From Micromonospora chaiyaphumensis (lineage in GTDB: Bacteria; Actinomycetota; Actinomycetes; Mycobacteriales; Micromonosporaceae), in NCBI RefSeq assembly GCF_900091435.1, contig NZ_FMCS01000003.1, forward strand, positions 434,001 through 498,000: DNA of 64,000 nucleotides, written 5' to 3'. A model generated the notes under the pieces. The model was not told where the DNA came from and ran no database searches. It saw only the letters and a list, made by a program, of their open reading frames with translations. Position 1 is the stretch's first letter. Each line of letters opens with the position of its first letter. A program made the position numbers and the translations under genes. Of the stretch, positions 8,440-16,643 are shown in pieces.

Positions 8440-8988
8440 TCAGGTAGCCACCGTCGCCGGCGGGCCAGGGAGGTCGCCGGCGATCCGGTCGCAGTCGTAG
8501 GGGTGCACCGCCATCCAGGTCCAGGCGCGGCCCATCACGGTGAACCGGCCGTGCGCGTCGGGCGTGATGCGGTCGACGGCCTCCGGGTCGTCGTGCATCC
8601 GGGTCTCGTCGGCCACGATGACGTCGCCGTCGAAGCACAGGCGGGCCAAGGATTCGTCGACCATCTGCTCTTGGCGCTCACCGGTGATCCCGTCGGCGGC
8701 GAGCTGCTGCCGGTAGCGGTCGCGGGCATCGTGCTGGTCGGCGACGATCGCCTCGGCCACCTGCCGGGTGCAGGTGAACACCGCCCACCCGTTCCACGTG
8801 TCGACCAGGGTGCCGACGAACCCGACCGGGATGCGAAGCTGCCCCTGCTCGTTGGACGTCCACGCCCAGTCGCCGGCGAACACGCCCGGACCGCCCAGAC
8901 GCACCCGGTCCGGGTACACATGACTGAGGTCCCGGTCGTCGCGGCGGCGCAGCGCCTCGGCGTAGTAGTCGTCGCCGTACCGGATCAT
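8440..8988 (-). CDS. Hypothetical protein
   Basis: 182 residues, no recognised domain. It opens with MIRYGDDYYAEALRRRDDRD and has a tryptophan-rich middle (GVFAGDWAWTSNEQ, WNGWAVFTC) and a C-terminal GRAWTWMAVHPYDCDRI. The frame continues upstream to 9864, but the ATG at 8988 overlaps the stop of a 34-codon reading frame as ATGA, pointing to translational coupling. Proteins of this kind occur as cargo or accessory genes on actinomycete elements; the role is unknown. Confidence 0.7.
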   Translation of the reverse strand: MIRYGDDYYAEALRRRDDRDLSHVYPDRVRLGGPGVFAGDWAWTSNEQGQLRIPVGFVGTLVDTWNGWAVFTCTRQVAEAIVADQHDARDRYRQQLAADGITGERQEQMVDESLARLCFDGDVIVADETRMHDDPEAVDRITPDAHGRFTVMGRAWTWMAVHPYDCDRIAGDLPGPPATVAT

Positions 8989-9089
8989 GCTGTTCCGGCG
9001 GTCTGTAGGCGGCGAGCCAATGCCACCCAGTCCGTGTGGTCCTCGGGCCTGGCACCCGGCCGGGGAATGCTGTTGCTGGTGTTGATCAC
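8985..9089 (-). CDS. Small ORF coupled to downstream gene (34 aa)
   Basis: GTG start at 9089 with AAGGA about seven bases upstream. It encodes a 34-residue peptide beginning VINTSNSIPRPGARPEDH and ending WVALARRLQTAGTA. Its TGA overlaps the ATG of the next gene in a four-base ATGA, which argues that it is translated. No family is recognised. It could be a leader peptide that controls translation of the downstream protein, or a small protein in its own right. Confidence 0.5.
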   Translation of the reverse strand: MINTSNSIPRPGARPEDHTDWVALARRLQTAGTA

Positions 9090-9381
9090 GGTGATGTCCT
9101 TCCAACGTCGTGATCGAGGGAGTGGAGGTTCGGGAAAGCGCCCGGGCACCTCGTGAGGTATCCGCAGCCGGGGTGGTGGGGGCGGCTCGCGTGGAGCACG
9201 GCGCATTGGTGGAGTGCCTGCTGCCGCCGGGCCTCCTCTGCTCCTGGCTATCGGTCAGGACGACAGGCGCCTCAGACTTGCGGGGTGGGTTGGCCGGCGA
9301 GGACATGCACCTGCTGCCTGCCGGGCGCCCTGCCTGGTGCGCGATAGGCGGCGTGAGCATCCGGCGCGATAGCCTCCCCCG

Positions 9382-10206
9382 GTGACTGACCAGCCATGCC
9401 ATTGCCTGCTGTGCCAACACCCGTCCGACGAGGCGACATGGGACCAACGCGATCGACGAATCGCCGACCACATCCGCCAATACGGATGGAGCGTGACGGG
9501 TTTGGCCGAGGACGCGCGGACGCCGGGCTGGTCGTATTCGACGGGACTGTGGCACACGCTCCGCAGCCCGGAGGTGTGCATCTTCGGGTTGCCCACCAAC
9601 ACCGCGATGACGATCGTCAACATCGTGGCCGACCAAGTCCGCCAAGGTGCGGTGCTGAAGCCCGACGAACGGCGTGCGGACGTGCTCACCAACCACGACG
9701 TGGCGATCCGTCCCGTCCACCCGGCCTGGTATCGCCACTTCTTCGGCGCCGCCGTCGACTTCTATCAGGCCCCGCCGCTGCCGATCGTGCAGGTGTTCTG
9801 GCCGGACAAGCAGGGCCGGTTCGCGTGGGAACAGGACGCCGAAGCTGGTTGTCGAGCCAGCCAACCACTCCTGTGGCTGTCACCGGCCGAGCATCCGCAG
9901 GGCGTGTGGACCGAGTTCGACCCGTATGAGGGCTGGCCGTTCGGCACCAGCCTGCCGTACTTCTCCGTGCGCACCGCGTCTGCTGTGGTGGAGGGCAAGG
10001 CCGAAATCACGGCCGTCGTGCGCGGCTATGACGGCAGCTGGCGATTCCTCGACGGCACCGGCGACGGGAGTGCGACCGCAGTGACGAACCTGCGGCACAT
10101 CGCCAATGCTCATCCCGAAGTGGCAGCCGTTGCCGACCTTGCCCACGGCCAGCGAGCCGACCGCGCCCCAGACGGGGGCTGGGTCCGCTCCGCTCTGCCC
10201 AGCTGA
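9382..10206 (+). CDS. DUF4262 domain-containing protein
   Basis: 274 residues, GTG start. The N-terminal part has the DUF4262 pattern: a helix DHIRQYGWSVTGL, then WSYSTGLWHTLRSPEVCIFGLP and a helix of the TAMTIVNIVADQV type. A CHCLLC motif at residues 6-11 could bind a metal. The C-terminal 100 residues are an extension of unknown fold (GYDGSWRFLDGTGDG, then NLRHIANAHPEV). It is the only plus-strand gene besides 7398-8423 in this block. The molecular role of DUF4262 is not established. Confidence 0.8.
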   Translation: MTDQPCHCLLCQHPSDEATWDQRDRRIADHIRQYGWSVTGLAEDARTPGWSYSTGLWHTLRSPEVCIFGLPTNTAMTIVNIVADQVRQGAVLKPDERRADVLTNHDVAIRPVHPAWYRHFFGAAVDFYQAPPLPIVQVFWPDKQGRFAWEQDAEAGCRASQPLLWLSPAEHPQGVWTEFDPYEGWPFGTSLPYFSVRTASAVVEGKAEITAVVRGYDGSWRFLDGTGDGSATAVTNLRHIANAHPEVAAVADLAHGQRADRAPDGGWVRSALPS

Positions 10207-10260
10207 CGCCGCCCGCGCCGACGACTGCTGGGCGCCGACGAGTCCAACCCGGTCACCTAC

Positions 10261-11352
10261 CTAGCTCACGATTCGGCGCACGGCGGCGAGATGCGCGGCC
10301 CATCCGGACAGGCGGGTGATCTTGACGACGTCGCCGCTGTGCGGGGCCTGGACGATCAGTCCTTGGCCGAGGTACATGCCGACGTGGCCGGGGCGGGCCG
10401 CGCTGCCGCGGCTGCCGGGGATGAACAGCAGGTCTCCGGGCCGCAGGTCCCGGTAGTCGGTGACCGGCTGACCCGTGTCCACCTGCTCACTGGTGGTCCG
10501 TGGCAGGCCAACGCCGGCCGCCCGATACGCCTGCTGCACCAGAGAGGAACAGTCGCACTGGCGGGCGGGAACACCGGAGTGGGGTGCGGTGCAGTCCCCA
10601 CCGAAGGTGTAGGGGGTGCCGAGCTGGGCCAGGGCCCAGCCGACCGCCGTCACCACCTGCGCCGGGGTGCCCGGCGGCAGCGCGAACCCTGCCGGAAGCG
10701 GCACCTGCTCGCTGCCGGGTTGGCCGTCGCCGCCGTCGAACAGGCACAACGGGTTGCTCATGGCCTGCTCCAGATCGGCGGCGACAGGCCCGGCGGGAGT
10801 GCCGCCGGTCAGGACGCGGACCAGGGCGATCGCGTCGTCCTCCCAGCGGGCGTAGGCGCCGGGGTAGGCGGATCGCTGCACCGCCTGGGCGGCGTCGGTC
10901 AGCGCCATGGCCTGCCAGCCGTCCACGGCCAGCAGCGCCTGATAGAACCTCCCGGCCGCGTAGCGCGGGTCCCGCAGTTTGGCAGGGCTGCCCCAGCCTT
11001 GCGACGGGCGCTGCTGGAACAGCCCCACCGAGTCACGGTCCCCGCCGGGCAGGTTACGCAGGGTCGACTCCTGCATGGCGGTGGCCAGCGCGACGACCCA
11101 ACCCCGAGGCGGAACCTTCAGGTCCGCGCCGACGGCGACGATCACGGCGGCGTTGGCCACCTGGTCGCTGTTCCATCCGGCGGCGCCGGCCGCGGGTGGA
11201 GACACGGCGATGGTGGCCCCGGCGCTGACGGTGCCGTAGCAGGCAGCCGATGCGGTGCCGCCGCCGGTGAACAACGCGCCGACCCCGCCCGCGCACAGCA
11301 CCACCACCGCGACCACCCCAGCGGCGAGGGCGGCGAGGGCACGGGCGCTCAC
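10261..11352 (-). CDS. Bifunctional wall hydrolase: transglycosylase-like plus NlpC/P60
   Basis: 363 residues with one N-terminal membrane anchor or signal (residues 5-30, AGVVAVVVLCAGGVGAL). Residues 80-170 resemble a lytic transglycosylase fold with AMQESTLRN (Glu95) and SVGLFQQRPSQGWG. Residues 232-363 are an NlpC/P60 peptidase with Cys268 (CDCSSLV), His323 (PGHVGMYL) and His338. The GTG start overlaps the previous gene by GTGA. Such two-domain hydrolases open peptidoglycan in Gram-positive conjugation systems, so this is the best transfer-related gene in the block. Confidence 0.85.
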   Translation of the reverse strand: MSARALAALAAGVVAVVVLCAGGVGALFTGGGTASAACYGTVSAGATIAVSPPAAGAAGWNSDQVANAAVIVAVGADLKVPPRGWVVALATAMQESTLRNLPGGDRDSVGLFQQRPSQGWGSPAKLRDPRYAAGRFYQALLAVDGWQAMALTDAAQAVQRSAYPGAYARWEDDAIALVRVLTGGTPAGPVAADLEQAMSNPLCLFDGGDGQPGSEQVPLPAGFALPPGTPAQVVTAVGWALAQLGTPYTFGGDCTAPHSGVPARQCDCSSLVQQAYRAAGVGLPRTTSEQVDTGQPVTDYRDLRPGDLLFIPGSRGSAARPGHVGMYLGQGLIVQAPHSGDVVKITRLSGWAAHLAAVRRIVS

Positions 11353-11864
11353 CGCGGCGCTCCCGCCGCCGCCGTGCCGCCAAGCTCTGCCATGCAGCGG
11401 TTCGCGGCGGCGGGCCGGGGCAGGCACCCCGACAGGGGGTACCGGGCGACGAGGCTGCCGTCGTCGGCGTGCATGGCCACAGTGGCGCTGTCCGGGTCGA
11501 GCAGGTAGATCCATTCGACGTCGAGGTGCCGGGCGTGACTCAACGGGAACACGGTGACCGATTCCGGCGCGTCCACGGTCCCGCCTGCGCAGATGGAGGC
11601 CAGGGCCATGCCGACGCCTGGCACCGGGTGCTTGCCGGTGAAGGCCGAGTGGGCGGCAGCGGTGATGTCCTGGTCGAGGTACTCCCAGTCGCTGGCGAGG
11701 ATCGCGGTGACCAACGCGCGGGTGTTGTAGTGGGCATGCCGGGCCCAGATCGCGGCCAGGGTCGGCAGGACGGCGCTCGGGTGGCCGCCGCAGAGCACGA
11801 AGCGGGCGTGCGCGAGGCGCGGGCGGTGGGGTTCGGTGACGCCGACGTAGCAGTGACTGCTCAC
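11349..11864 (-). CDS. Hypothetical protein coupled to wall hydrolase
   Basis: 171 residues from the GTG at 11864, which has AAGGAG nine bases upstream; the frame extends further but the start here has the better site. No family is recognised. Features include an ARFVLCGGHPSAVLPTLAAIW segment and LDVEWIYLLDPDSATVAM, suggesting a soluble alpha/beta protein. Its stop overlaps the GTG of the NlpC/P60 gene by four bases, so the two are translated together and may work in the same process. Confidence 0.7.
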   Translation of the reverse strand: MSSHCYVGVTEPHRPRLAHARFVLCGGHPSAVLPTLAAIWARHAHYNTRALVTAILASDWEYLDQDITAAAHSAFTGKHPVPGVGMALASICAGGTVDAPESVTVFPLSHARHLDVEWIYLLDPDSATVAMHADDGSLVARYPLSGCLPRPAAANRCMAELGGTAAAGAPR

Positions 11865-11904
11865 GGGACAGAACTCCTTCAGCGAGAGGCGAATGAAATG
11901 GGGT

Positions 11905-11934
11905 GCGCCCGCCCGCCTTGCGGCGGGCGAGCGC
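11905..11934. terminator. GC-rich hairpin between operons
   Basis: GCGCCCGCCCGCC (11905-11917) and GGCGGGCGAGCGC (11922-11934) pair with one mismatch over a four-base TTGC loop. GAATG and CATTC flank it and could lengthen the stem. It lies between the zinc-ribbon gene (ends 12063) and the start at 11864, so it may terminate the former or attenuate the latter. Confidence 0.45.
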
Positions 11935-12062
11935 ATTCGGGTGGTGGGGGTGGCCCGGACAGGCCTGCCACGGCTGGCGCCGGCGCTGCTCACACGTCGC
12001 GACGCCCGGCGGCATGGCCATGCCGTCCGTGTGGGACGGGTGGAGCTGATGCGCCCTACCGG

Positions 12063-12320
12063 TCAGGGCTCGTCGTGGTCACGGCGGGGCGGCCAGGTGG
12101 CGGGCCGGGGGCGCCAGCCGAAGATCGGGTCGGTGGTCTCGACGGATCCGCAGCGGGTGCACCGGGTGTAGGTGTCCTCGCCGTAGCCGGCCATGGACGG
12201 CACCTCGTCGGAGGCGATCTGGTCGACGGCGCCGCAGACCCGACAACAGATGGATGCGCCGTCGGGCCCGCACAAGGTGAAGATCGGCTCGTCGGCGTTA
12301 GGCGGCGGCTGCCCGGTCAT
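12063..12320 (-). CDS. Small zinc-ribbon-like protein
   Basis: 85 residues. Two CxxC pairs (CCRVCG and CTRCG) about 27 residues apart form a likely zinc ribbon. The ATG at 12320 overlaps the stop of the upstream 194-residue gene as ATGA, so the two are coupled. The C-terminal tail is basic then acidic (WRPRPATWPPRRDHDEP). Such proteins often bind nucleic acid or partner proteins; nothing more specific can be said. Confidence 0.65.
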   Translation of the reverse strand: MTGQPPPNADEPIFTLCGPDGASICCRVCGAVDQIASDEVPSMAGYGEDTYTRCTRCGSVETTDPIFGWRPRPATWPPRRDHDEP

Positions 12321-12901
12321 GCCGTGCCTCCCGACGTGCTCCAGTGGGGGTGACGGGCGGTGGCGGCCAGCAGCGCGGCCAGGCCGGGCTGGGTGGCGGG
12401 GGTGTCGCCCGGGTCGGGGGTCTCGTCGACGAGCAGCAGCGGGTGGTCCTCGCCGATCTGACGGGTGAGCTGGTAGACGCGGCCGTCGGGGTCGACGGCG
12501 TCGATGCGGCGGACCTGCCTCGGCTGGCCGTCGACGGTGAGGATGTCGTCGTAGCAGGCGGCCCAGGCCAGCAGCCGCACGTCGGGCTGCGTCGCGCGGA
12601 TCAGCCGGACGATGGTGTCGAGGGTGGCTCGGTAGGGCGTCGGCGCGTCCGGCTTGTCGAGGCTCTCGGCGAGGCGGTGCAGCAGCGCGGGCAGCCCGGC
12701 CGGGTCGGTGAGCAGGTCGTCGCGGTGCAGCGGGAACTCCACGCTGCGCATCTCGCGTACCGGCGCCGGCCCGATGGTGATCACGGGCCGGTCGTGGATG
12801 AGCAGCAGTGTCGCGGGCCGGCCCCAATCCAGCGCGTCGGCTTCGGCGTCGGCGGCCAGCAGGCATCCGGCGAGGGTGTGGACAGCAGCGAAGGACAACA
12901 C
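12317..12901 (-). CDS. Hypothetical protein
   Basis: 194 residues with a GTG start and AAGGAG seven bases upstream. No family is recognised. The sequence alternates hydrophobic strands and turns (PATLLLIHDRPVITIGP; DVRLLAWAACYDDILTVDG; DGRVYQLTRQIGEDHPLLL), as in a compact alpha/beta protein. It is coupled to the zinc-ribbon gene and preceded by a strong hairpin that separates it from the GGDEF gene. Confidence 0.7.
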   Translation of the reverse strand: MLSFAAVHTLAGCLLAADAEADALDWGRPATLLLIHDRPVITIGPAPVREMRSVEFPLHRDDLLTDPAGLPALLHRLAESLDKPDAPTPYRATLDTIVRLIRATQPDVRLLAWAACYDDILTVDGQPRQVRRIDAVDPDGRVYQLTRQIGEDHPLLLVDETPDPGDTPATQPGLAALLAATARHPHWSTSGGTA

Positions 12902-12932
12902 GGGGTCTCCTTGTCATCGAGCAGAAAGGGAA

Positions 12933-12961
12933 GGACCCCGCAGCCGCCGGCTGCGGGGTCC
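12933..12961. terminator. 13-bp perfect hairpin
   Basis: GGACCCCGCAGCC (12933-12945) pairs perfectly with GGCTGCGGGGTCC (12949-12961) over a three-base loop. It lies downstream of the GGDEF gene and 32 bases upstream of the 194-residue gene, so it separates two minus-strand units. Confidence 0.6.
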
Positions 12962-13112
12962 TCGGCATCAGGAACGGGCGCCCACTGGTGGGCGCGGGAC
13001 CGGTGGTCTGCGCGGCACGCGCAGACCCGGGACAGCCGACCGTGGCGGTCCGGCATCGCGGGCGCGGCGGCCGGTGTGGACTTCGCCGGCGCGTGGGCCG
13101 GGCGCCCGGTGG

Positions 13113-13751
13113 TCAGCGGTAGTGGCGGTCGCGGCTGCGCCGCCCAGCTGCGGCGGCGCGGGGATGGTGCTCGCACACTCCGCCACCGGAGCGCTTGGCC
13201 TGGTAAATGGCGGTGTCGGCTTCGGCGAGCAGCTGTCGGGGGCTGGTGTGCCGGTTACCGCTGTGGGTGTGGCCGACCGAGGCGGTCATCCGGAGCTCGC
13301 CGTTGACCACGCGGATCGGGGCGGCGGCGATGACCTGCCACGCGGCGTGGGCCGCGGCGGCGGTGTCGTCCCGGTCGCCGGCTACGAGCAGGGCGAACTC
13401 GTCGCCGGAGAGCCGGGCCGCGACCTGCACCGGTGCGGGCAGGCCGGCCAGGAGCCGTGCGATCCGTTCGAGCAGGTCGTTGCCGGCGTCATGGCCGAGG
13501 GTGTCGTTGACGGTCTTGAACCGGTCCAGGTCGAGCAGCACCACGCCGACCGGCGTGCGGTCGGCGAGCGCGGCACGAAGGCGGGTGAGGAACAGCCGCC
13601 GGTTGGGCAGGTCGGTGATGTCGTCGTGGGTGGCCTGGTAGCGGGCGATCTGCAGGGCTTGCTGCTGCCGCCAGAGCAGGGCTCCGGCGAAGGCGAGGCC
13701 GGCGAGGATGCCGCCGGCGGCGGTAGCGATCGTGTTCAGGGTGGGAGACAC
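13113..13751 (-). CDS. GGDEF domain protein (diguanylate cyclase)
   Basis: 212 residues from the GTG at 13751, which has AGAAGGAG eight bases upstream. One N-terminal transmembrane segment (residues 11-27) is followed by a complete GGDEF domain: THDDITDLPNRRLFL, LLDLDRFKTVNDTLGHDAGN, and the active loop SGDEF at 115-119, a variant of GGDEF usually compatible with activity. No RxxD inhibitory site is visible just before it. The product would be cyclic di-GMP made at the membrane. There is no sensory domain. Its presence in an element-like block is notable. Confidence 0.85.
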   Translation of the reverse strand: MSPTLNTIATAAGGILAGLAFAGALLWRQQQALQIARYQATHDDITDLPNRRLFLTRLRAALADRTPVGVVLLDLDRFKTVNDTLGHDAGNDLLERIARLLAGLPAPVQVAARLSGDEFALLVAGDRDDTAAAAHAAWQVIAAAPIRVVNGELRMTASVGHTHSGNRHTSPRQLLAEADTAIYQAKRSGGGVCEHHPRAAAAGRRSRDRHYR

Positions 13752-13780
13752 TCGGGACGCTCCTTCTGTAGTAAGGAGCA

Positions 13781-13823
13781 CCGGGGGCGGGCGGGAGGCG
13801 CCAACTTCGACGCCCGCCCTCGG
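13781..13823. terminator. GC-rich hairpin after winged-helix gene
   Basis: CCGGGGGCGGGCG (13781-13793) and CGCCCGCCCTCGG (13811-13823) pair with one mismatch around a 17-base loop. It sits between the stop at 13841 and the GGDEF start at 13751, consistent with a terminator of the upstream gene. Confidence 0.4.
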
Positions 13824-13840
13824 GCTGCCGGACAGGTGGA

Positions 13841-14638
13841 CTACTCGCCGCCGCCGGTGGCGGGGGCGAGCTGGAAGGTGGCGGGGCGCTCGACGGTCTG
13901 TACCGCCCTACCGGAGGCGACGAGCTTGATGGCCGCGTTGGCGACCGCACCCGCGCTGGCCTTGGCCGAGCCCGTGCCGGCATTCGCGGTGTCGATGAGC
14001 TTGCACAGCTCGCCGGTCCTGTAGGCCCGGTCGGGGTGCGCTTCGAGGATGTCCAGGACCGCCCCGCGCAACGACCCGCCCCTTCGGCGCACCGGCGCCG
14101 AACTGTCCTCGCCGCGCGGCCCGTCGCCGCTGTCGTGACTGCCTGCCGGCGTCTGACATGCCGTGTCGGTTGCCTTGTCCGCAACGTTGCCGGCGCTGGA
14201 CTCTCCGGCGTCCGATGCTTCCGGCTCGGGCTCCTGCTGGGAGGCAGGAGAGCTGTCGGGCGGGCCGGTGGTGTCGGCTGCGGTCGACGGGTCGGCGTCA
14301 TCGGGCTGGAGCTGCGCCTCGGCGGCGTCGGGCTGGGCATCCTCGAGGTCGGCGGCCGGTGCGGGTGCGTCGGCCGCCGCTGGCTGCGGGGTAGCGGTGG
14401 TGGCGGTGGTGGCGCGGCCGGCGTCGGTGAGCCGCCATCGGGTGCGGCCGTCGCCGGTGCGGAACCGCTCGGCCTGCCCGGAGCCTTCCCAGGCGCGCAG
14501 CTTTGGGGTGGTCGTGGAGTAGCCGAGCCCGGCGTGTTCGGCGATCTCGGCCGCGGTGGCTTGGCCGAGTTCGGCCAACGTCGCGAGGACCAGGATCGCG
14601 CTGTGCGGGGGAGCGGTTTCCGTGTGCGTGTCGGTCAT
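13841..14638 (-). CDS. Protein with two winged-helix modules and a long linker
   Basis: 265 residues from the ATG at 14638. Residues 12-72 look like a MarR/IclR-type winged helix (LATLAELGQATAAEIAEHAG and TRWRLTDAG). Residues 75-185 are a low-complexity Ala/Pro/Glu/Asp linker. Residues 188-258 form a second module (GAVLDILEAHPDRAYRTGEL then VETVERPATFQL-like sequence). It probably binds DNA at two sites or bridges operators. It may regulate the downstream element genes; that is inference. The N-terminus of the MoxR-like protein at 5560 has a similar module. Confidence 0.7.
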   Translation of the reverse strand: MTDTHTETAPPHSAILVLATLAELGQATAAEIAEHAGLGYSTTTPKLRAWEGSGQAERFRTGDGRTRWRLTDAGRATTATTATPQPAAADAPAPAADLEDAQPDAAEAQLQPDDADPSTAADTTGPPDSSPASQQEPEPEASDAGESSAGNVADKATDTACQTPAGSHDSGDGPRGEDSSAPVRRRGGSLRGAVLDILEAHPDRAYRTGELCKLIDTANAGTGSAKASAGAVANAAIKLVASGRAVQTVERPATFQLAPATGGGE

Positions 14639-15192
14639 ACCGGTTGTCCTTTCGTCGTGGATTCGGGTCGGGAGTGCGCGCACTGATCCACGCTTCGAAC
14701 GCGGCGGTGATCAAGTGCATAGACCGCATCTCGGGACAGGCCAGAGAGCCTGGTTCGTGCGCAGCCGGGCATTGCTGTGGCCGGGCCGTCGGAAGCGAGG
14801 GCTCGGCGGTGGGAGGCGCGAGAGGCGTCCTGCCAGCGGCTCACTTCCCGAGGCGGAGCACAGTCGGTGTGTCGCGACCGAGCGCCTCGATTGGCATGCG
14901 GAAGAGGAAAAGCGGCCTGTCGCCGACCACGGCTCAGAGAAGGCCCCGGACCCGGGGCGCAGGCGACGCGCTGCCCGCCTCCCGGCGGCCCATCGGCCGG
15001 CGCGCGCCCACCGCGCCTGGCGGCGGATGACACGCCGACAGAGGTCGAGGTAGGCCAGAGGTAAGGCGAGATCGGGTTGGACTGACCCAGCCCGGAGGAG
15101 CGGCAGTGGTCCGCAGCCCGATAGCCGATGTGGCCGACACTGGGCGGTGCTTGCATCCCTGGGTGCCCGCGAAATCGGCGGCCTGTCCCGTA
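14639..15192. other. No convincing gene
   Basis: About 550 bases. Open frames are present on both strands but are rich in Arg, Pro and Gly with no start site of quality and no family resemblance. The promoter of the winged-helix gene must lie in the left part. I see nothing else. Confidence 0.5.
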
Positions 15193-16014
15193 CTAGAGGG
15201 CGACGGCGAGCAGCCGCTGATGTGGGCCGAGGGTGTCAAGGTGGGTCAAGGCCTGCTCCAGGTAGGTGATGCGGTGAGCGAGGGCATCGCTGGCCGGGGC
15301 GAGCTTGCGGCCATCGGCGGTGAGCAGCGCATCGCCTGCGACCGCGCTGGCGGCGCGGTAATGCTGGTAGGCGACCTCGCCTGCCTGGTACATCTCCAGC
15401 TCCCCGACGGAGGGTTGCCCGGGGCCGAGGGCGGCGGCGTGCAGACGCATGGCCTGCACGCGGGGCTGGGCGTGGAAGTCCGCGATCGCGGACTCGAGGG
15501 GATAGCGGTCGGGGTCGGTGAGGTGGCGGGTTTCGAACATCGGCCAAGGGGTGGCCGCTCTCGTGCCATGCACCACCTGCTGCCAGACCTGGTGACGGAT
15601 GCCGGCCCCCACGGCGGCGGCCTGGCGCATACCGGCCAGGTCGAGCAGCCGCACCGGCCCACCAGCGCACAGCGCAGGGCGGCCCTTGCGCAGCCCGATC
15701 ATGAGATGGTGCTGCCAGCGCCGCAGTCGCGGCACCGCCCAGAACAGCGCCGTGAGGGTGCCGGCGACACCGAAGTATGTGTCGAGGTGGTGGCTCGTGA
15801 GCGCCGCGGCGGGCAGCTCCTCGGGCAGACAGATCACCATCGTGGCGACGCTCGGGGCCGGCGTGACGGTCGGCCGCAACGCGGTGGTGGCCGCGCGGGC
15901 GGCGGCCGGACGGGGCCCCGACGGCGGAGCGGCCTTCGCGGCGGCCGGCCGTGCCGGGACGGCGGGCACACGGCTGCCATGGCGAGTCAGCGGAGTGCCA
16001 TTGACAGGGGACAT
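15193..16014 (-). CDS. Hypothetical protein
   Basis: 273 residues with GAAGGAGG before the ATG. Residues 15-60 are an Ala/Pro-rich disordered stretch, followed by a helical domain (LTALFWAVPRLRRWQHHLMIGL and MYQAGEVAYQHYRAAS). Not assigned to a named family. It is the most distal gene of the minus-strand element-like block and faces a 630-base spacer. The helical body and lack of a signal peptide suggest a cytoplasmic protein. Confidence 0.7.
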   Translation of the reverse strand: MSPVNGTPLTRHGSRVPAVPARPAAAKAAPPSGPRPAAARAATTALRPTVTPAPSVATMVICLPEELPAAALTSHHLDTYFGVAGTLTALFWAVPRLRRWQHHLMIGLRKGRPALCAGGPVRLLDLAGMRQAAAVGAGIRHQVWQQVVHGTRAATPWPMFETRHLTDPDRYPLESAIADFHAQPRVQAMRLHAAALGPGQPSVGELEMYQAGEVAYQHYRAASAVAGDALLTADGRKLAPASDALAHRITYLEQALTHLDTLGPHQRLLAVAL

Positions 16015-16643
16015 GCGTGATCCTCCTTCGAGAGACTTGCGCGTGGGCGCGCAGGGATGACCGGCCCACGGGCGCGCGGGTCGGCTTCAGGCGGAGCGGT
16101 GCAGTGGTGCGAGTGGCTGGTCGACCTCGAGGGGCCGCCGCGCGGGATGTGTGCCGACCGGCCGAAGCGGGTGGGCATCGCATACCGCTGGAGTTCGGCG
16201 GGGATCCCTGAGATGGGACCGAACCGGGATGCTGCGAGTGTGGAGTGGTGTTGGCCGAGACGGTAGCGGTCCGGTCTGTCAGCGCCCGTTGTCCCGTCCT
16301 GGCCGGGAAGCGGTGCTGACCTGCGGTGTCAGCCCGTGTCGCGGCCGGGCGGCGAGGGTAGCCGCATGCCTGTCAGATCCGATGGATCTGACAGGCGACC
16401 GGCGGCGGTGACAGAAGCACGTCGCCGGCCGGGCACCAGCGTCGGTGCGGAAGCCCGGCGCTCGCCTGTGCCGGGGCGGGGCTTGCGAGGCGGTCTGTGG
16501 CCACCACCCGGCAACCGGCGGCGAGGCTGACTTTGTCGGCTATCAGCGCTTGAGGTGTTCGGGGTCGCCTGCGACAAGGTCCGCTACCTAGACTCGTGCG
16601 GCTGAGCTGGCGCCGACGAACAACTGACGGGGGAGACGAGACT
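16015..16643. other. Spacer between opposed blocks; contains a perfect palindrome
   Basis: About 630 bases without a gene I can support, between the minus-strand block and the plus-strand membrane-protein gene. It must hold two divergent promoters. The one clear structure is the inverted repeat at 16368-16396, listed separately. Confidence 0.5.
16368..16396. repeat. Perfect 13-bp inverted repeat, 3-base spacer
   Basis: GCCTGTCAGATCC (16368-16380) and GGATCTGACAGGC (16384-16396) are exact reverse complements around GAT. The position in a divergent spacer fits an operator, but a recombination site is also possible. A weaker relative, with GCAGGTC and GACCTGACAGGCC, occurs near 20180-20205 upstream of the DUF4259 gene. 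Confidence 0.6.
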
